Source: Nitratireductor sp. ZSWI3 (GTDB lineage: Bacteria; Pseudomonadota; Alphaproteobacteria; Rhizobiales; Rhizobiaceae). Taken from it: DNA of 52,660 nt. Under the pieces are notes generated by a model. That model searched no databases. It was not told where the DNA came from and saw nothing but the letters and a program-made list of their open reading frames with translations. The stretch spans positions 1 to 52,660 of the forward strand of contig NZ_JANKOF010000027.1 of assembly GCF_024655565.1 (NCBI RefSeq). Reading direction: 5' to 3'. Shown here piece by piece: positions 17,477 to 26,379 of this stretch; within the stretch, counting starts at the first letter, position 1, and every line of letters starts with the position of its first letter. The position numbers and the translations under genes were made by a program.

Positions 17477-18862
17477 TCAGCCCACCCGCTCGCCCTTCTC
17501 GATCCTGTAGCTCGGCTGATACATGGTGACGAGCTCTTCCGCCGCCGACGGATGAACCGCCATCGTGCGGTCGAAATCGTCCTTGGTGAGGCGGGCCTTC
17601 AGCGAGATGCCGAGGAGCTGCGCCATCTCGCCGGCATCGGGGCCCAGAACGTGGGCGCCAAGCACCCGGCGGGTCTGCCCGTCCACTACCAGCTTCATCA
17701 GCATCTTTTCCTGCCGGCCCGAAAGCGTGTGCCGCATCGGCCGGAAGCTGGCGCGATAGACCTCCAGCTTGTCGAAGCGAAGCGCGGCCTCGTCCTCGGA
17801 GAGCCCGACCGTGCCGATCTCCGGCTGCGAGAAGACGGCCGTCGCGATGGTGTCGTGATCCACCTCCGTCGGGTTGCCCTTGAACACGGTTTCGACGAAG
17901 CACATTGCCTCGTGGATCGCCACCGGTGTGAGCTGAACCCGGTTGGTGACGTCGCCGAGCGCCCAGATGTTTTCGACATTGGTGCGCGAGAAGCCATCGA
18001 CGAGGATTTCGCCCGTCTTGCCGGTTTCGACGCCGGCGGCCTCGAGCCCCAGATCCTGCGTGTTGGGGATGCGCCCGATGGCGAGCATCACCTGGCCCGC
18101 TTCGATGACCTTGCCGGATTTCAGATGCGCCGCCAGCTTGCCGTCGGCCTGCTTCTCCACCGAGGTCAGGATGTCGTGGCAAAGGATCTTGATGCCCTTG
18201 GCCTCCATCGTCGCGTGCAGCTCACGCCTCAGATCCTGATCGAAGCGGGACAGGATCTCCTTGCCGCGATAGACGAGCGTGGTGTCGACGCCGAGACCGT
18301 GGAAGATGTTCGCGAACTCCACCGCGATGTAGCCGCCGCCTTCTATGACGATGGCGGACGGCAGTTCGGGCAGGTCGAACGCCTCGTTCGAGAAGATGCA
18401 ATGCTCGTGTCCGGGAAGCGCTTCATGGGGGTTGGGACGCCCGCCGACGGCGATCAGGATCTTGTCTGCCGTCACCCGCTTGCCGCCGACGTCGAGCGTG
18501 TGAGGATCGATCAGCCGCGCACGGGCCTCGAAGATGTCGGCACCGGCGTTCTCCAGTCCCTTGCGATAGAGCCCTTCCAGGCGCGCAATCTCCTGATCCT
18601 TGTTCTTGACCAGGGTGGGCCAATCGAATGACGGCTTCGGCACGGTCCAGCCGTAGCCGGCGGCGTCTTCGAAATGCTCGGGAAACTGCGAGGCATAGAC
18701 GAACAGCTTCTTCGGCACGCAGCCGCGAATGACGCAGGTTCCGCCGAACCGGTATTCTTCGGCGATCGCCACGCGCTTGCCGAGCCCCGCCGCCAGCCGC
18801 CCGGCGCGTACACCGCCCGATCCGCCGCCAATCACAAAGAGATCGTAATCGAAATTGCTCAT
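17477..18862 (-). CDS. gor: Glutathione-disulfide reductase
   Basis: This 461-residue flavoprotein reduces oxidised glutathione with NADPH. It has the N-terminal FAD-binding GGGSGGVRAGR (12-22), the redox disulfide GGTCVIRGCVPKK with C43 and C48, a second nucleotide-binding region (IEGGGYIAVEFANIF) followed by VYRGKEILSRFD, and the C-terminal interface motif HPSAAEELVTM with the catalytic His. The ATG at 18862 gives the family length; the frame is open to 19009 but that part overlaps a terminator. No glutathione gene is adjacent. Confidence 0.94.
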   Translation of the reverse strand: MSNFDYDLFVIGGGSGGVRAGRLAAGLGKRVAIAEEYRFGGTCVIRGCVPKKLFVYASQFPEHFEDAAGYGWTVPKPSFDWPTLVKNKDQEIARLEGLYRKGLENAGADIFEARARLIDPHTLDVGGKRVTADKILIAVGGRPNPHEALPGHEHCIFSNEAFDLPELPSAIVIEGGGYIAVEFANIFHGLGVDTTLVYRGKEILSRFDQDLRRELHATMEAKGIKILCHDILTSVEKQADGKLAAHLKSGKVIEAGQVMLAIGRIPNTQDLGLEAAGVETGKTGEILVDGFSRTNVENIWALGDVTNRVQLTPVAIHEAMCFVETVFKGNPTEVDHDTIATAVFSQPEIGTVGLSEDEAALRFDKLEVYRASFRPMRHTLSGRQEKMLMKLVVDGQTRRVLGAHVLGPDAGEMAQLLGISLKARLTKDDFDRTMAVHPSAAEELVTMYQPSYRIEKGERVG

Positions 18863-18995
18863 CCTGCTTCCCTGGCTCGAAGACGTTGCCGGGCATCTGC
18901 CCGATGTGATGCAAAAGCGTGCCCTTGCGGACACGAGCCCGCCTGCCGAATCTGGCGGCAGCGGCTGCATAGACTTAGAAACGCAGAGGCCAAAA

Positions 18996-19025
18996 TAAAA
19001 GCCCGGCACGTTGGCCGGGCTTTCA
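18996..19025 (-). terminator. Rho-independent terminator after the DUF2059 gene
   Basis: AAAGCCCGGC and GCCGGGCTTT pair perfectly around a six-base loop. On the minus strand the stem is followed by a T-rich run (TTTTATTTT). It would end the rpiA-DUF2059 transcript about 125 bases after its last stop codon. Confidence 0.85.
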
Positions 19026-19089
19026 CAACGCCGTTACAGCGCCATGCGTCCATTTGGACGTGCGAAGGACGCTGCAAGTCTTTAAATCT

Positions 19090-19137
19090 GCGCATCGCGC
19101 TTTCTGAAAATCGATTCCGATTTTCGGGCCGATGCGC
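19090..19137. repeat. Nested palindromic intergenic repeat (rhizobial type)
   Basis: Outer arms GCGCATCG and CGATGCGC (19090-19097, 19130-19137) enclose inner arms GAAAATCG and CGATTTTC (19106-19113, 19118-19125). Small intergenic palindromes with this GAAAATCG core recur in many rhizobial genomes, as I recall them. It lies 10 bases after the DUF2059 stop codon and before the terminator. Confidence 0.55.
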
Positions 19138-19147
19138 TGGCGTCAGC

Positions 19148-19696
19148 TTACTGGTTGGCGCCGGCCTCGTCCGGCTTCTGGCCGCCCTCGCCCGTCGCCT
19201 GGAGCGCCGCCTGAATTTGCTGCCCCGCCATCTGCGCCAGATCGCGCGCGATGCCGCGCCGCCAGATCTCACCGGCCTTGAGCACTTCGCGGGTCACGAT
19301 AGGACCATCCGCCAGCAACTTCTTGCCGGTCGGCGACTGATAGAAGGTGCTGATGTCCTTGAGCTCCTGCTCGCTGAAGACCCGCGCATAGGCCTGTGCG
19401 GCCTCGCGCTCCAGGTCGACCCGGCGGCCGGCCAGCTCGATCGCCTTCTCGTCCACCGTGGTGTTGATCAGCTGCACGAGGTCGGGGTTCTTGTTGATCA
19501 GCTCGGACTTGAGAGCGTTGGCCGCCTGCGGCAGCACGCTGTCGAAATCATCGGTCGCATGGATCGCGCTGACCGCAGCGCGCGCCGCAGCAAGATGAGT
19601 CTCGGAAATCTCCTGCGCGCCGGCCTGGGCGACAGCAAGCGTCATCGCCAAGGCGGCGGAGGTTGTAATGAGGCGGAGGCGCGTTGCCAAAGTCAT
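19148..19696 (-). CDS. DUF2059 domain-containing secreted protein
   Basis: This 182-residue protein has a signal peptide (about 1-28, ending AQAGAQ) and a helical DUF2059 region with VFSEQELKDISTFYQSPTGKKL, the most conserved part of the family. The C-terminal tail is Gln/Gly-rich. DUF2059 proteins are periplasmic and of unknown function. It starts 22 bases after rpiA on the same strand and ends before a clear terminator, so it is the last gene of the rpiA transcript. Confidence 0.85.
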   Translation of the reverse strand: MTLATRLRLITTSAALAMTLAVAQAGAQEISETHLAAARAAVSAIHATDDFDSVLPQAANALKSELINKNPDLVQLINTTVDEKAIELAGRRVDLEREAAQAYARVFSEQELKDISTFYQSPTGKKLLADGPIVTREVLKAGEIWRRGIARDLAQMAGQQIQAALQATGEGGQKPDEAGANQ

Positions 19697-19717
19697 CTAT
19701 TCTCACTCCATTATCGT

Positions 19718-20407
19718 TCAGAAGGCCCCGACGGTCCGCACCCCGCCGTCGCCTGCGATGAAGGCGGTGTCCGCGAGGTCGAGAAACAGGCCGTGTTCAA
19801 CAACGCCGGGTATGGCGTTCAATGCGCTTGCCAATGCTCTTGGATCGGGAATGCGGCCAAAAGATGCATCGACGATGAGATGTCCACCATCGGTGAGGAA
19901 CGGCTCGCCGGCTCGCTGGCGAACCGCAAGAGACCCCTTCAATCCCAGCTCGCGCGCCACCTCTTCGACGGCCAGCATCGTGGCCCGCAGGCCGAATGCG
20001 TTGACCTCTATCGGCAGCGGGAATTGCCCGAGCGTCTCCACCAGCTTGCTCTGGTCGGCGATCACCACCATGCGCGCCGAGGCCGCGGCGACGATCTTTT
20101 CGCGCAGCAGCGCACCCCCGCCCCCCTTGACCAGAGCAAGGCCAGGGCCGATCTCGTCCGCCCCGTCGATCGTCAGATCGAGGGCCGGTGTCTCGTCGAG
20201 CGTGGTCAGCGGCACGCCCAGTTCCATGCACAAGCCGGCCGTGCGCTCCGAAGTCGGAACGCCGATCACCGAAAGCCCGTCGGCCACACGCTCGGCGAGC
20301 AGGCGCACGAACTCCTCGGCAGTCGAGCCGGTGCCGATGCCGAGACGCATCCCGTCCGTCACCTGGCCAAGCGCCGCCCGCGCCGCTTCGATCTTCAACT
20401 CACGCAT
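19718..20407 (-). CDS. rpiA: Ribose-5-phosphate isomerase A
   Basis: This 229-residue enzyme interconverts ribose 5-phosphate and ribulose 5-phosphate in the pentose phosphate pathway. RpiA motifs are [14 protein letters not shown] near the start, [24 protein letters not shown] and [12 protein letters not shown]. The ATG at 20407 gives the family length of about 230 residues; the frame open to 20497 is probably non-coding. It diverges from gph across about 145 bases and is followed by the DUF2059 gene. Confidence 0.95.
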   Translation of the reverse strand: MRELKIEAARAALGQVTDGMRLGIGTGSTAEEFVRLLAERVADGLSVIGVPTSERTAGLCMELGVPLTTLDETPALDLTIDGADEIGPGLALVKGGGGALLREKIVAAASARMVVIADQSKLVETLGQFPLPIEVNAFGLRATMLAVEEVARELGLKGSLAVRQRAGEPFLTDGGHLIVDASFGRIPDPRALASALNAIPGVVEHGLFLDLADTAFIAGDGGVRTVGAF

Positions 20408-20553
20408 ATCGCTCAACGTGTGGCCCCAATCTCGTTCTGTGCGGTTCCTAACCCGTTTTGCCCTGCCCCGCAAATGCGACTTGGCCGCCAAACGCACAAA
20501 CTTGCGCCATCCCCTTCGGCACGCTATCCCAGCTCAATTGCAAAGGGGACATC

Positions 20554-21261
20554 ATGACAGCGCCAATCATCGTTTTCGACCTGGACGGAACGCTGGTCGA
20601 CACTGCACCCGACCTGCTCGACAGCCTCAATCATTGCCTTGCGACGACCGGTATCGAGCCGGTCCACGATGCGGAGATCAATCGCATCGTCGGTTTCGGC
20701 AGCCGCGTGATGATCGAGCGCGCCTTCTCGGTTCGACAAAAAAGCCTGGCTCCCGGTCAGCTCGACGCGCTGCAGGCCCTGTTCCTCGATCACTACACGG
20801 AAAACGTTCCCGGGCGTTCGCGCCCCTATCCCGGCGTGCTGGAAGCCATCGAGCGCTTTCAGGCTGCCGGCTACGCCACCGCCATCTGCACCAACAAGCT
20901 GGAAGGCATGTCGCTGGCGCTTCTCGAAGCGCTGGGCCTGGCCCGTCACTTCCGGGCCATCTGCGGCGGCGACACGTTTCCGGTGCGCAAGCCGGATCCC
21001 GGCCACCTGCTCGGAACGATCGCCATGGCCGGCGCAAACCCCGAACGGGCGGTCATGGTCGGTGATTCGCGCACCGATATCGACACGGCGAAGGCGGCCG
21101 GAATACCCGTGGTCGCGGTCGACTTCGGCTATACCGACCGGCATGTGCGGGAGTTCGAACCCTCGCGGATCATCTCGCATTTCGACGAGCTGAGCGTGGA
21201 GATGATCGAACAACTGATCGCCGCGACCGCTTCCTCCGGGACAACCGCAAACCCCGCTTGA
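20554..21261 (+). CDS. gph: Phosphoglycolate phosphatase (HAD hydrolase)
   Basis: This 235-residue HAD-superfamily phosphatase has motif I FDLDGTLVDT with both catalytic Asp residues, motif II CTNKLEGM, the lysine in VRKPDPGHL and motif IV MVGDSRTDIDTAK. The helical cap between motifs I and II matches the Gph/PGP type, which removes phosphate from 2-phosphoglycolate. The ATG at 20554 follows AAAGGGGAC. The -35 element of the tRNA promoter overlaps its stop codon. Confidence 0.88.
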   Translation: MTAPIIVFDLDGTLVDTAPDLLDSLNHCLATTGIEPVHDAEINRIVGFGSRVMIERAFSVRQKSLAPGQLDALQALFLDHYTENVPGRSRPYPGVLEAIERFQAAGYATAICTNKLEGMSLALLEALGLARHFRAICGGDTFPVRKPDPGHLLGTIAMAGANPERAVMVGDSRTDIDTAKAAGIPVVAVDFGYTDRHVREFEPSRIISHFDELSVEMIEQLIAATASSGTTANPA

Positions 21262-21287
21262 CTCACCCCCGCACCGCCCCTTATATC
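21257..21287 (+). promoter_or_regulatory. Promoter of the tRNA-Val gene
   Basis: CTTGACT (21257-21263) is followed 17-18 bases later by TTATATC (21281-21287), close to the alphaproteobacterial consensus. The predicted start point is about 20 bases before the tRNA. The -35 box overlaps the gph stop codon. Confidence 0.65.
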
Positions 21288-21315
21288 GCGGCTCGCTCGA
21301 TGATGATTTGCGAGC

Positions 21316-21390
21316 GGGCGCGTAGCTCAGCGGGAGAGCACACCCTTCACACGGGTGGGGTCGCAGGTTCAATCCCTGCCGCGCCCACCA
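21316..21390 (+). tRNA. tRNA-Val (anticodon CAC)
   Basis: This 75-base cloverleaf includes an encoded CCA end. The acceptor arms GGGCGCG and CGCGCCC pair perfectly; the D-arm is GCTC...GAGC. The anticodon stem CACCC/GGGTG holds the loop TTCACAC with anticodon CAC, which reads GUG. The T-arm is GCAGG-TTCAATC-CCTGC. The 145 bases that follow, up to the enolase gene, hold nothing I can name. Confidence 0.95.
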
Positions 21391-21535
21391 TCAGCCAGCC
21401 CCGATCCCGGCGCTCTCTGATGGACAACAGCCACACGACATCTCCAGCCTGCCAGCCGTCGCAAGATGATGGATCATCGCGTGACAGCCCGCACCGAGGG
21501 GCCGGCCGGGCACGATCACCACCTTACGTCGGACA

Positions 21536-22720
21536 TCAATCACCGACCGCTTCTCGGCCCGCGGGCAGCGCGTTCAAAAGAATGTCCTTGCGCAACACGA
21601 GGCAATCGTCGAATTCGGCCACCGCTGCCTCGCATTCGCCGATCCCGGCTTTGGGCGAAAGCTTCAGCCGCCCGCCGGAGAGCGTTCGGAACGTGTCCTC
21701 GGTCAAGCGGCTGCGCATCGGGTTCTCGTTGAAATCGACCTCGACAAAGCCTTCGCCGGCGCCCGCCGCCGCCTTGACGTGCAGGGATGCCAGAAGCCCC
21801 ACCCCGCCGCCGAGCCAGTGGGGGCAGAACGCGATGCCGGCCGCCCGGGCCATCCCTGCCACCTCGAGCGCCATGCCCAAGCCGCCCCATTTCCCGACGT
21901 CCGGCTGCAGATAGCGCAGGGCACGTCGCGCCGGAAGCGCTGCGAAATCGGCAAGGCTCGTGAAATTCTCCCCCGCGGCGAGCCGCGCCCCGGTCTCCGC
22001 GGCAAGCCGCATCCAATATTCGTCCGGCTCGTCATGAGCGATCGGCTCTTCCAGCCAGGTCAGCCCGACCTCCCGCACATCGGCCGCGAACGCCACCGCT
22101 TCCTCAATCGTCCATGCCTGATTGGCATCGGCCATCAGCGGAACGCCCTCTCCGATCGCGCCCCGCGCCTCGTGCAGGTTGGACCGGTCGAGCGCGGCAT
22201 CGAAGCCGACCTTGATCTTGCAGCCCGCATATCCGGCAGCGATCGCACGCGCCGCCGTCTCCGGGGCCCCGGAAGGGTTGATGCCGCTGGCATAGACGCC
22301 GACATCGTTGCCGCTGCCCGCGGCAAGGAAGCGGTGCAATGGTAGCTTGCGTCGCCGCGCCGCCAGATCCTGCAGGGCGCATTCCAGCCCCGCCAGGCAT
22401 TGCGATATGGGGCCGGTCTCTCCGGTCTGTATGGCCAGGACCCGCAAGCGCTCCGACAGGACGCCCCAGAGCCGCGCCGGCTCACCGAGCAGCCCCGTCT
22501 CGCTCGCCAGCGGCAGGATCACGCTCTCGAGCAGCCGGGCCCGGTGCTCGGCGCCGACGGCGGGATAGTTGCACCAGACCTCGCCCCAGCCGACATGACC
22601 GTCCTCGTCCTCGATCCGCAGGAGCACGGACGGCCGGTTCAGCATGGTCCCGAAGGAGGTGCGCACCGGGATATCGATCGGGATGCGGTGGACGAGGATG
22701 CGGACGCTCAAACGGCTCAT
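21536..22720 (-). CDS. Mandelate racemase / muconate-lactonising enzyme family protein
   Basis: This 394-residue enolase-superfamily enzyme has a KxK-type base (GCKIKVGF), metal ligands in LMADANQAW, WLEEPIAHDE and LAAGENF, and a late histidine (CPHWLGGG) in a position resembling the His base of mandelate-racemase-type acid sugar dehydratases. The N-terminal capping domain starts near VHRIPIDIPVRTSFGTM. It probably abstracts the alpha-proton of a carboxylate, to dehydrate or racemise it; the substrate is unknown. Its ATG overlaps the stop of a small upstream ORF (ATGA). It is the last gene of the GntR-ABC operon, so the transported compound or a metabolite is the likely substrate. Confidence 0.85.
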   Translation of the reverse strand: MSRLSVRILVHRIPIDIPVRTSFGTMLNRPSVLLRIEDEDGHVGWGEVWCNYPAVGAEHRARLLESVILPLASETGLLGEPARLWGVLSERLRVLAIQTGETGPISQCLAGLECALQDLAARRRKLPLHRFLAAGSGNDVGVYASGINPSGAPETAARAIAAGYAGCKIKVGFDAALDRSNLHEARGAIGEGVPLMADANQAWTIEEAVAFAADVREVGLTWLEEPIAHDEPDEYWMRLAAETGARLAAGENFTSLADFAALPARRALRYLQPDVGKWGGLGMALEVAGMARAAGIAFCPHWLGGGVGLLASLHVKAAAGAGEGFVEVDFNENPMRSRLTEDTFRTLSGGRLKLSPKAGIGECEAAVAEFDDCLVLRKDILLNALPAGREAVGD

Positions 22721-22848
22721 GCCAGTCCGCCCTCCGGCCAGCGCTTCCCCGGCATCGGGGTTTGCGTCTCGAACACTGCCTGGCGCAGGACGCGTCCGAC
22801 GGGGGAAGCGGGGCGCAACAGCGCTGCCGGATCGAGGCCTTTGCGCAT
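22717..22848 (-). CDS. Possible 43-residue protein coupled to the enolase gene
   Basis: A 44-codon frame starts at ATG 22848 with AAGGGG seven bases upstream and ends in an ATGA overlap with the enolase gene. It is basic and proline-rich, with no domain I recognise. The ribosome site and overlap support translation, perhaps mainly to couple enolase translation. It could also be the remnant of a longer gene. Nothing else is known. Confidence 0.4.
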   Translation of the reverse strand: MRKGLDPAALLRPASPVGRVLRQAVFETQTPMPGKRWPEGGLA

Positions 22849-22904
22849 TCTAAAGCCCCTTTTCAAGTGATCTGTCCCCACATCGCCGCCTTCACTCGAT
22901 CGTG

Positions 22905-22929
22905 CCCGCCCGCCAGGACGGCGGGCGGG
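22905..22929 (-). other. GC-rich hairpin between the binding-protein gene and downstream genes
   Basis: CCCGCCCGCC and GGCGGGCGGG form a perfect 10-bp stem with a five-base loop, 18 bases after the binding-protein stop codon. There is no T-run, so it may stabilise the upstream mRNA or partly terminate it, giving more binding protein than enolase. Confidence 0.55.
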
Positions 22930-22946
22930 GTGCCTCCACCGGGGTT

Positions 22947-23954
22947 CTAACCGGCCTGCTTCAGAAACAGGCTCGGATCGAAATAGCCCTCGGCTTTCAC
23001 CGGATCGGAGATGCCGCCGATCCCGACATAGAAGTCCGTCACCCGATCGAGCCAGGTCGCCACCGTTCCGTCTTGGTACATCTTCGCCCAGTCGGCTGCC
23101 GAGAAGAGCTTCTGGGCGCCGTACTGCTCGCGCAGGTCCTCGATCGGCACGTCCGCGTATTTTTCCTTCTGGAGCATCGCCAGCGTCGCATCGGCATCCT
23201 CGATCAGGTCCTTGTTGGCCGGCAGCCAGGCCTTGATCACGCGCTCGAGGACGTCCTTGCGCTCGTCGAAATAGTCGTTGCGTGCCGCCCAGCCGCCGAC
23301 GATCGCCGCTTCGGGATAAAACTCGGAAGCATCGACCAGCATCTTGGCGCCCTGCAATTGGCTCTTGACCTGAACGTTGAACGGAACCCAGAGAGCCACC
23401 GCAGGCACGGCGCCCGAGATGAAGGCGGTGACCGCGTCGGGCATGCGCTGATTGATGATGGAAACCCCGGACTTGGGATCGATGCCGTTGGCGCTCAATG
23501 CGGTGTCGAGGAACACATGGGCGGTGGTGCCGATGGAGGTGGCGATCTGCTTGCCCTTCAGGTCCTCGAACGAGTTGACGCCCATCGCCGGGTTCACCCA
23601 GAGCTGGGCGGTCGCATATTCGACGTTGTTGATCAGGAACACCTTGCCCTGTCCGCGGGCCGGAAAATTGGAGACGACCGCCCCCGTCGCCAGCATATCG
23701 AGCGAGCCTCCCACCATCGCCTGGAACAACTCGAGGCCGGTATAGAACCGCGTGAAGGTGGGCTTCAGGCCCTGCTCCTGCCAATACCCCTTCTGCTCCG
23801 CCGTCCAGATGTGACCGTCCACCGCGAGCGTGTGGAGATAGCCGACACGGATCTCCTCCTCCGAGCCCGCCGCCCGGACGATGGCCGGGGCAGCCAGCAT
23901 CGTGACACCGCCGGCGGCTGCCGACCGTAGAAAATTGCGTCTGTTCAGTTTCAT
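22947..23954 (-). CDS. NitT/TauT-type ABC transporter substrate-binding protein, Tat-exported
   Basis: This 335-residue periplasmic binding protein opens with a twin-arginine signal (LNRRNFLRSAAAGG) and a signal cleavage region near AAPAIVRAA. The mature part has the SsuA/TauA/NrtA-type two-lobe pattern, including FTRFYTGLELFQAMVGGSLDM, IATSIGTTAHVFLD and AVPAVALWVPFN. Family substrates include sulfonates, nitrate, pyrimidines and aromatic acids. Two adjacent ATG codons exist (23957 and 23954); the second is better spaced from GGAGG. Tat export implies folding before export. It follows the ATPase with a four-to-five-codon gene gap. Confidence 0.87.
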   Translation of the reverse strand: MKLNRRNFLRSAAAGGVTMLAAPAIVRAAGSEEEIRVGYLHTLAVDGHIWTAEQKGYWQEQGLKPTFTRFYTGLELFQAMVGGSLDMLATGAVVSNFPARGQGKVFLINNVEYATAQLWVNPAMGVNSFEDLKGKQIATSIGTTAHVFLDTALSANGIDPKSGVSIINQRMPDAVTAFISGAVPAVALWVPFNVQVKSQLQGAKMLVDASEFYPEAAIVGGWAARNDYFDERKDVLERVIKAWLPANKDLIEDADATLAMLQKEKYADVPIEDLREQYGAQKLFSAADWAKMYQDGTVATWLDRVTDFYVGIGGISDPVKAEGYFDPSLFLKQAG

Positions 23955-24001
23955 CATATCCTCCCTCAATTGCCGCAGCATCTCGGCTGCGGCCAGAATG
24001 G

Positions 24002-24844
24002 TCATCGAAGCGCCTGTTGCTCGGCGTACTGCTTCATGACCTGCTCACGCAGATGACTGCGCAATGCGATGAATTCGCCCGAATCCAGCAAGCTCTTGTC
24101 GCGCGGGAACCCGAAGGGAATGTCGATCCGTTCGACGATGCGGGACGGGCGTGCCGAGATGACGAGCACGCGGCTCGACAGGTAGATCGCCTCCTCCACG
24201 GAATGGGTGATCAGAAGCGCCGTCTTGCGCTCGGCCTGAAGGATCTGATGCAGCAGCTCGTGCATGTCGCTGCGGGTCTGGGCATCCAGCGCCCCGAACG
24301 GCTCGTCCATCAGCAGGAAATGCGGGTTTGCAGCATAGGCGCGCGCCAGCGCCAGACGCTGGCGCATACCGCCCGAGAGGTTCTTCGGCCAAGCGTCCCG
24401 GAAATCACCCAGCCGCATCAGGCGCATATACTTCTCGGTGATCGCCTGGCGTTCCGTTCTGGAAACGTGGCGCTTGATGGCAAGATCAAGTCCGAAACGG
24501 ATGTTCTTCTCGACTGTAAGCCACGGGAAGACGCCATATTCCTGAAACATCACCCCGCGATCGGGCCCGGGGCCCGAGACCGGAACCCCCTCCAGCAGAA
24601 CGTCGCCGGAGGTCGGGCGAACGAAGCCCGCCAGCATGTTCATCATCGTCGTCTTGCCGCATCCGGAGGGGCCGACCAGCGAGACGAACTCCCCTTCGGC
24701 GATGTCGAAGCTGACGTCCCGGACCACCTCGACGTCGCCATAATGCATCGAGACGTTGTTGAAGCGGACCTTTATGTCGCTCCGCTCGGCATGCAGGCCC
24801 CCAGCACCCGAAGCCCCCGAAGCCAACGATCCCTCCCCGTTCAT
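24002..24844 (-). CDS. NitT/TauT-type ABC transporter ATP-binding protein
   Basis: This 280-residue ATPase of the SsuB/TauB type has Walker A GPSGCGKTT, Q-loop MFQEYGVFPWLTV, signature LSGGMRQR, Walker B FLLMDEPFGALD and switch THSVEEA. The first 25 residues are a Ser/Gly/Ala-rich extension not needed for the fold. The ATG at 24844 overlaps the permease stop as ATGA. The order regulator, permease, ATPase and binding protein makes one compact operon. Confidence 0.9.
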   Translation of the reverse strand: MNGEGSLASGASGAGGLHAERSDIKVRFNNVSMHYGDVEVVRDVSFDIAEGEFVSLVGPSGCGKTTMMNMLAGFVRPTSGDVLLEGVPVSGPGPDRGVMFQEYGVFPWLTVEKNIRFGLDLAIKRHVSRTERQAITEKYMRLMRLGDFRDAWPKNLSGGMRQRLALARAYAANPHFLLMDEPFGALDAQTRSDMHELLHQILQAERKTALLITHSVEEAIYLSSRVLVISARPSRIVERIDIPFGFPRDKSLLDSGEFIALRSHLREQVMKQYAEQQALR

Positions 24845-25605
24845 TGGGCCTCCCTTTCCTGCCAATCGAGGAAGCGGCGCGAAGCCCAGCGAAGGATCGT
24901 GTCCATCATCAGGGCGAAGAAGCCGATCGCGATGATGCCGGCATAGATGGTCGTCAGGTTGAAGAAGGCGCTCGCGTTCTGGATCACCGCGCCGATCCCG
25001 TTCTGCGCCGCCACCAGTTCCGACGCCACCAGCGTCGCCCAGGCAACGCCCAGTGCGACGCGGGTCGCGGTCAGCACATGCGGCAGGGTGAGAGGGACGA
25101 TGACCTTGGAGAACACCTCCCAGTCGGTCGCCCCCAGCGTGCGGGCGACGCGGATGAAAAGCGGGTTGGTCTGCGACATGCCCTCATACATGACGATGAC
25201 GCCGGCAAAGAAGGCTGCATAGAAGAGGATCGCCACCTTTGCGACCTCGCCGATGCCGAGATAGACGATGGCGAGCGGGATCAGCGCGATCGGCGGCAGG
25301 GCGCGAAAGAAATTGATCAGCGGATCGATGAAGCGGCGGATGCGCCGGTCCCATCCGATCAGGAAGCCGACCGGCACGGCGAGCAGCATCCCGAACAGGA
25401 GGCCGAGCAGCACGCGCCGGACCGACATCCAGATATCGATCAGGAAGGTCCCGTCGGTGCTGCGCTGCCAGATATCGAGAAAGACCAGATGAGGCGGCGG
25501 CAGGAGCCCCTGATCGACCAGGCCGCTCCAGCGCACCAGATACCAGACCACGATGACCGTCAGGAACGGCAGCAGCCGCCAGCCGAATTCCGTCAATCGC
25601 TCCAT
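24841..25605 (-). CDS. NitT/TauT-type ABC transporter permease
   Basis: This 254-residue inner-membrane permease has about six transmembrane segments and the EAA-type coupling loop (VARTLGATDWEVFSKVIVPLTLPHVLTATRVALGVAWATLVASE). It should form a homodimer with the ATPase downstream. Its ATG directly abuts the GntR stop codon, with GGAGAG upstream inside the end of the regulator gene. Confidence 0.9.
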   Translation of the reverse strand: MERLTEFGWRLLPFLTVIVVWYLVRWSGLVDQGLLPPPHLVFLDIWQRSTDGTFLIDIWMSVRRVLLGLLFGMLLAVPVGFLIGWDRRIRRFIDPLINFFRALPPIALIPLAIVYLGIGEVAKVAILFYAAFFAGVIVMYEGMSQTNPLFIRVARTLGATDWEVFSKVIVPLTLPHVLTATRVALGVAWATLVASELVAAQNGIGAVIQNASAFFNLTTIYAGIIAIGFFALMMDTILRWASRRFLDWQEREAQ

Positions 25606-26379
25606 TCATCTCTCCGTCGGTGCGGAGGCAGAACGCGCGCTTCCGCCCGTGTTGAAATCGAAGTCGAGCCGCACATACTCGCCCGGATAGCGGGCATGGG
25701 TGTGGACGACGACGCGGTCTTCCGCATCGCAGATGGTGCGCAGGATCTCGACCACCGGCGCCCCCAGCGCGATCCCCAGCGCGCTTGCCGTGCGCTCGTC
25801 GGCGATCGAGAACGTCACGCGCTGCCTGGCTGCGGCGATCAGCGATCCGTGGCGTTCGGCCAGAACAAGAATGACGGGACTTGCCTGAAAACGATCTGCA
25901 TCGGCTGCGAAGACGTCTTCACGCAGATAGATGTCGATCAGGCAATAGGGCTCGCGGCCACGGCTGTGCACGCGCTGGAACCGCGCATAGGAACCGTGCG
26001 CCTGCCCGACCTGCAAATCGCGAAGCCGGGCGCCGTCTTCCGTCGAAATCGGCGCGATCATCTCGGGCTTGACGCTCCGCAGGCCCGCCACCAGATCGCT
26101 CCAGGTGGTCGGCAGGGCGTGCGAGCGCCTCTCGGGAAGGTTCGCCCGCACGAAGGTACCGCGGCCGCGATAGCGCTCGATCAGCCCCTCCCCCTCGAGA
26201 ACGTCGAGCGCCTCGCGGATTGTCGCGCGCGAAAGGCCGAACTCCGCCTGCAGCACTTCGATCACCGGGATCTGCTCGCCCGGCCGCCACTGCCCATTGT
26301 CGATCTTCAGGCGGATCTGGCCCGCCGCCTGCATGTAGAGCGGCTGCCGGCTGCGGATATAAAGGGCTGTATTTGTCAT
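25606..26379 (-). CDS. GntR-family regulator with UTRA (HutC-type) ligand domain
   Basis: This 257-residue regulator has an N-terminal winged helix (about 12-80: PLYMQAAGQIRLKIDNGQWRPGEQIP, LSRATIREALDVLEGEGLIERYRGRGTFV) and a C-terminal UTRA domain that binds small effectors, often metabolites of the controlled pathway. It is the first gene of the transporter-enolase operon. A 20-bp palindrome lies one base upstream of its ATG, with no ribosome site, so its mRNA may be leaderless and autoregulated. The same palindrome faces the divergent GMC oxidoreductase. Confidence 0.9.
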   Translation of the reverse strand: MTNTALYIRSRQPLYMQAAGQIRLKIDNGQWRPGEQIPVIEVLQAEFGLSRATIREALDVLEGEGLIERYRGRGTFVRANLPERRSHALPTTWSDLVAGLRSVKPEMIAPISTEDGARLRDLQVGQAHGSYARFQRVHSRGREPYCLIDIYLREDVFAADADRFQASPVILVLAERHGSLIAAARQRVTFSIADERTASALGIALGAPVVEILRTICDAEDRVVVHTHARYPGEYVRLDFDFNTGGSARSASAPTER

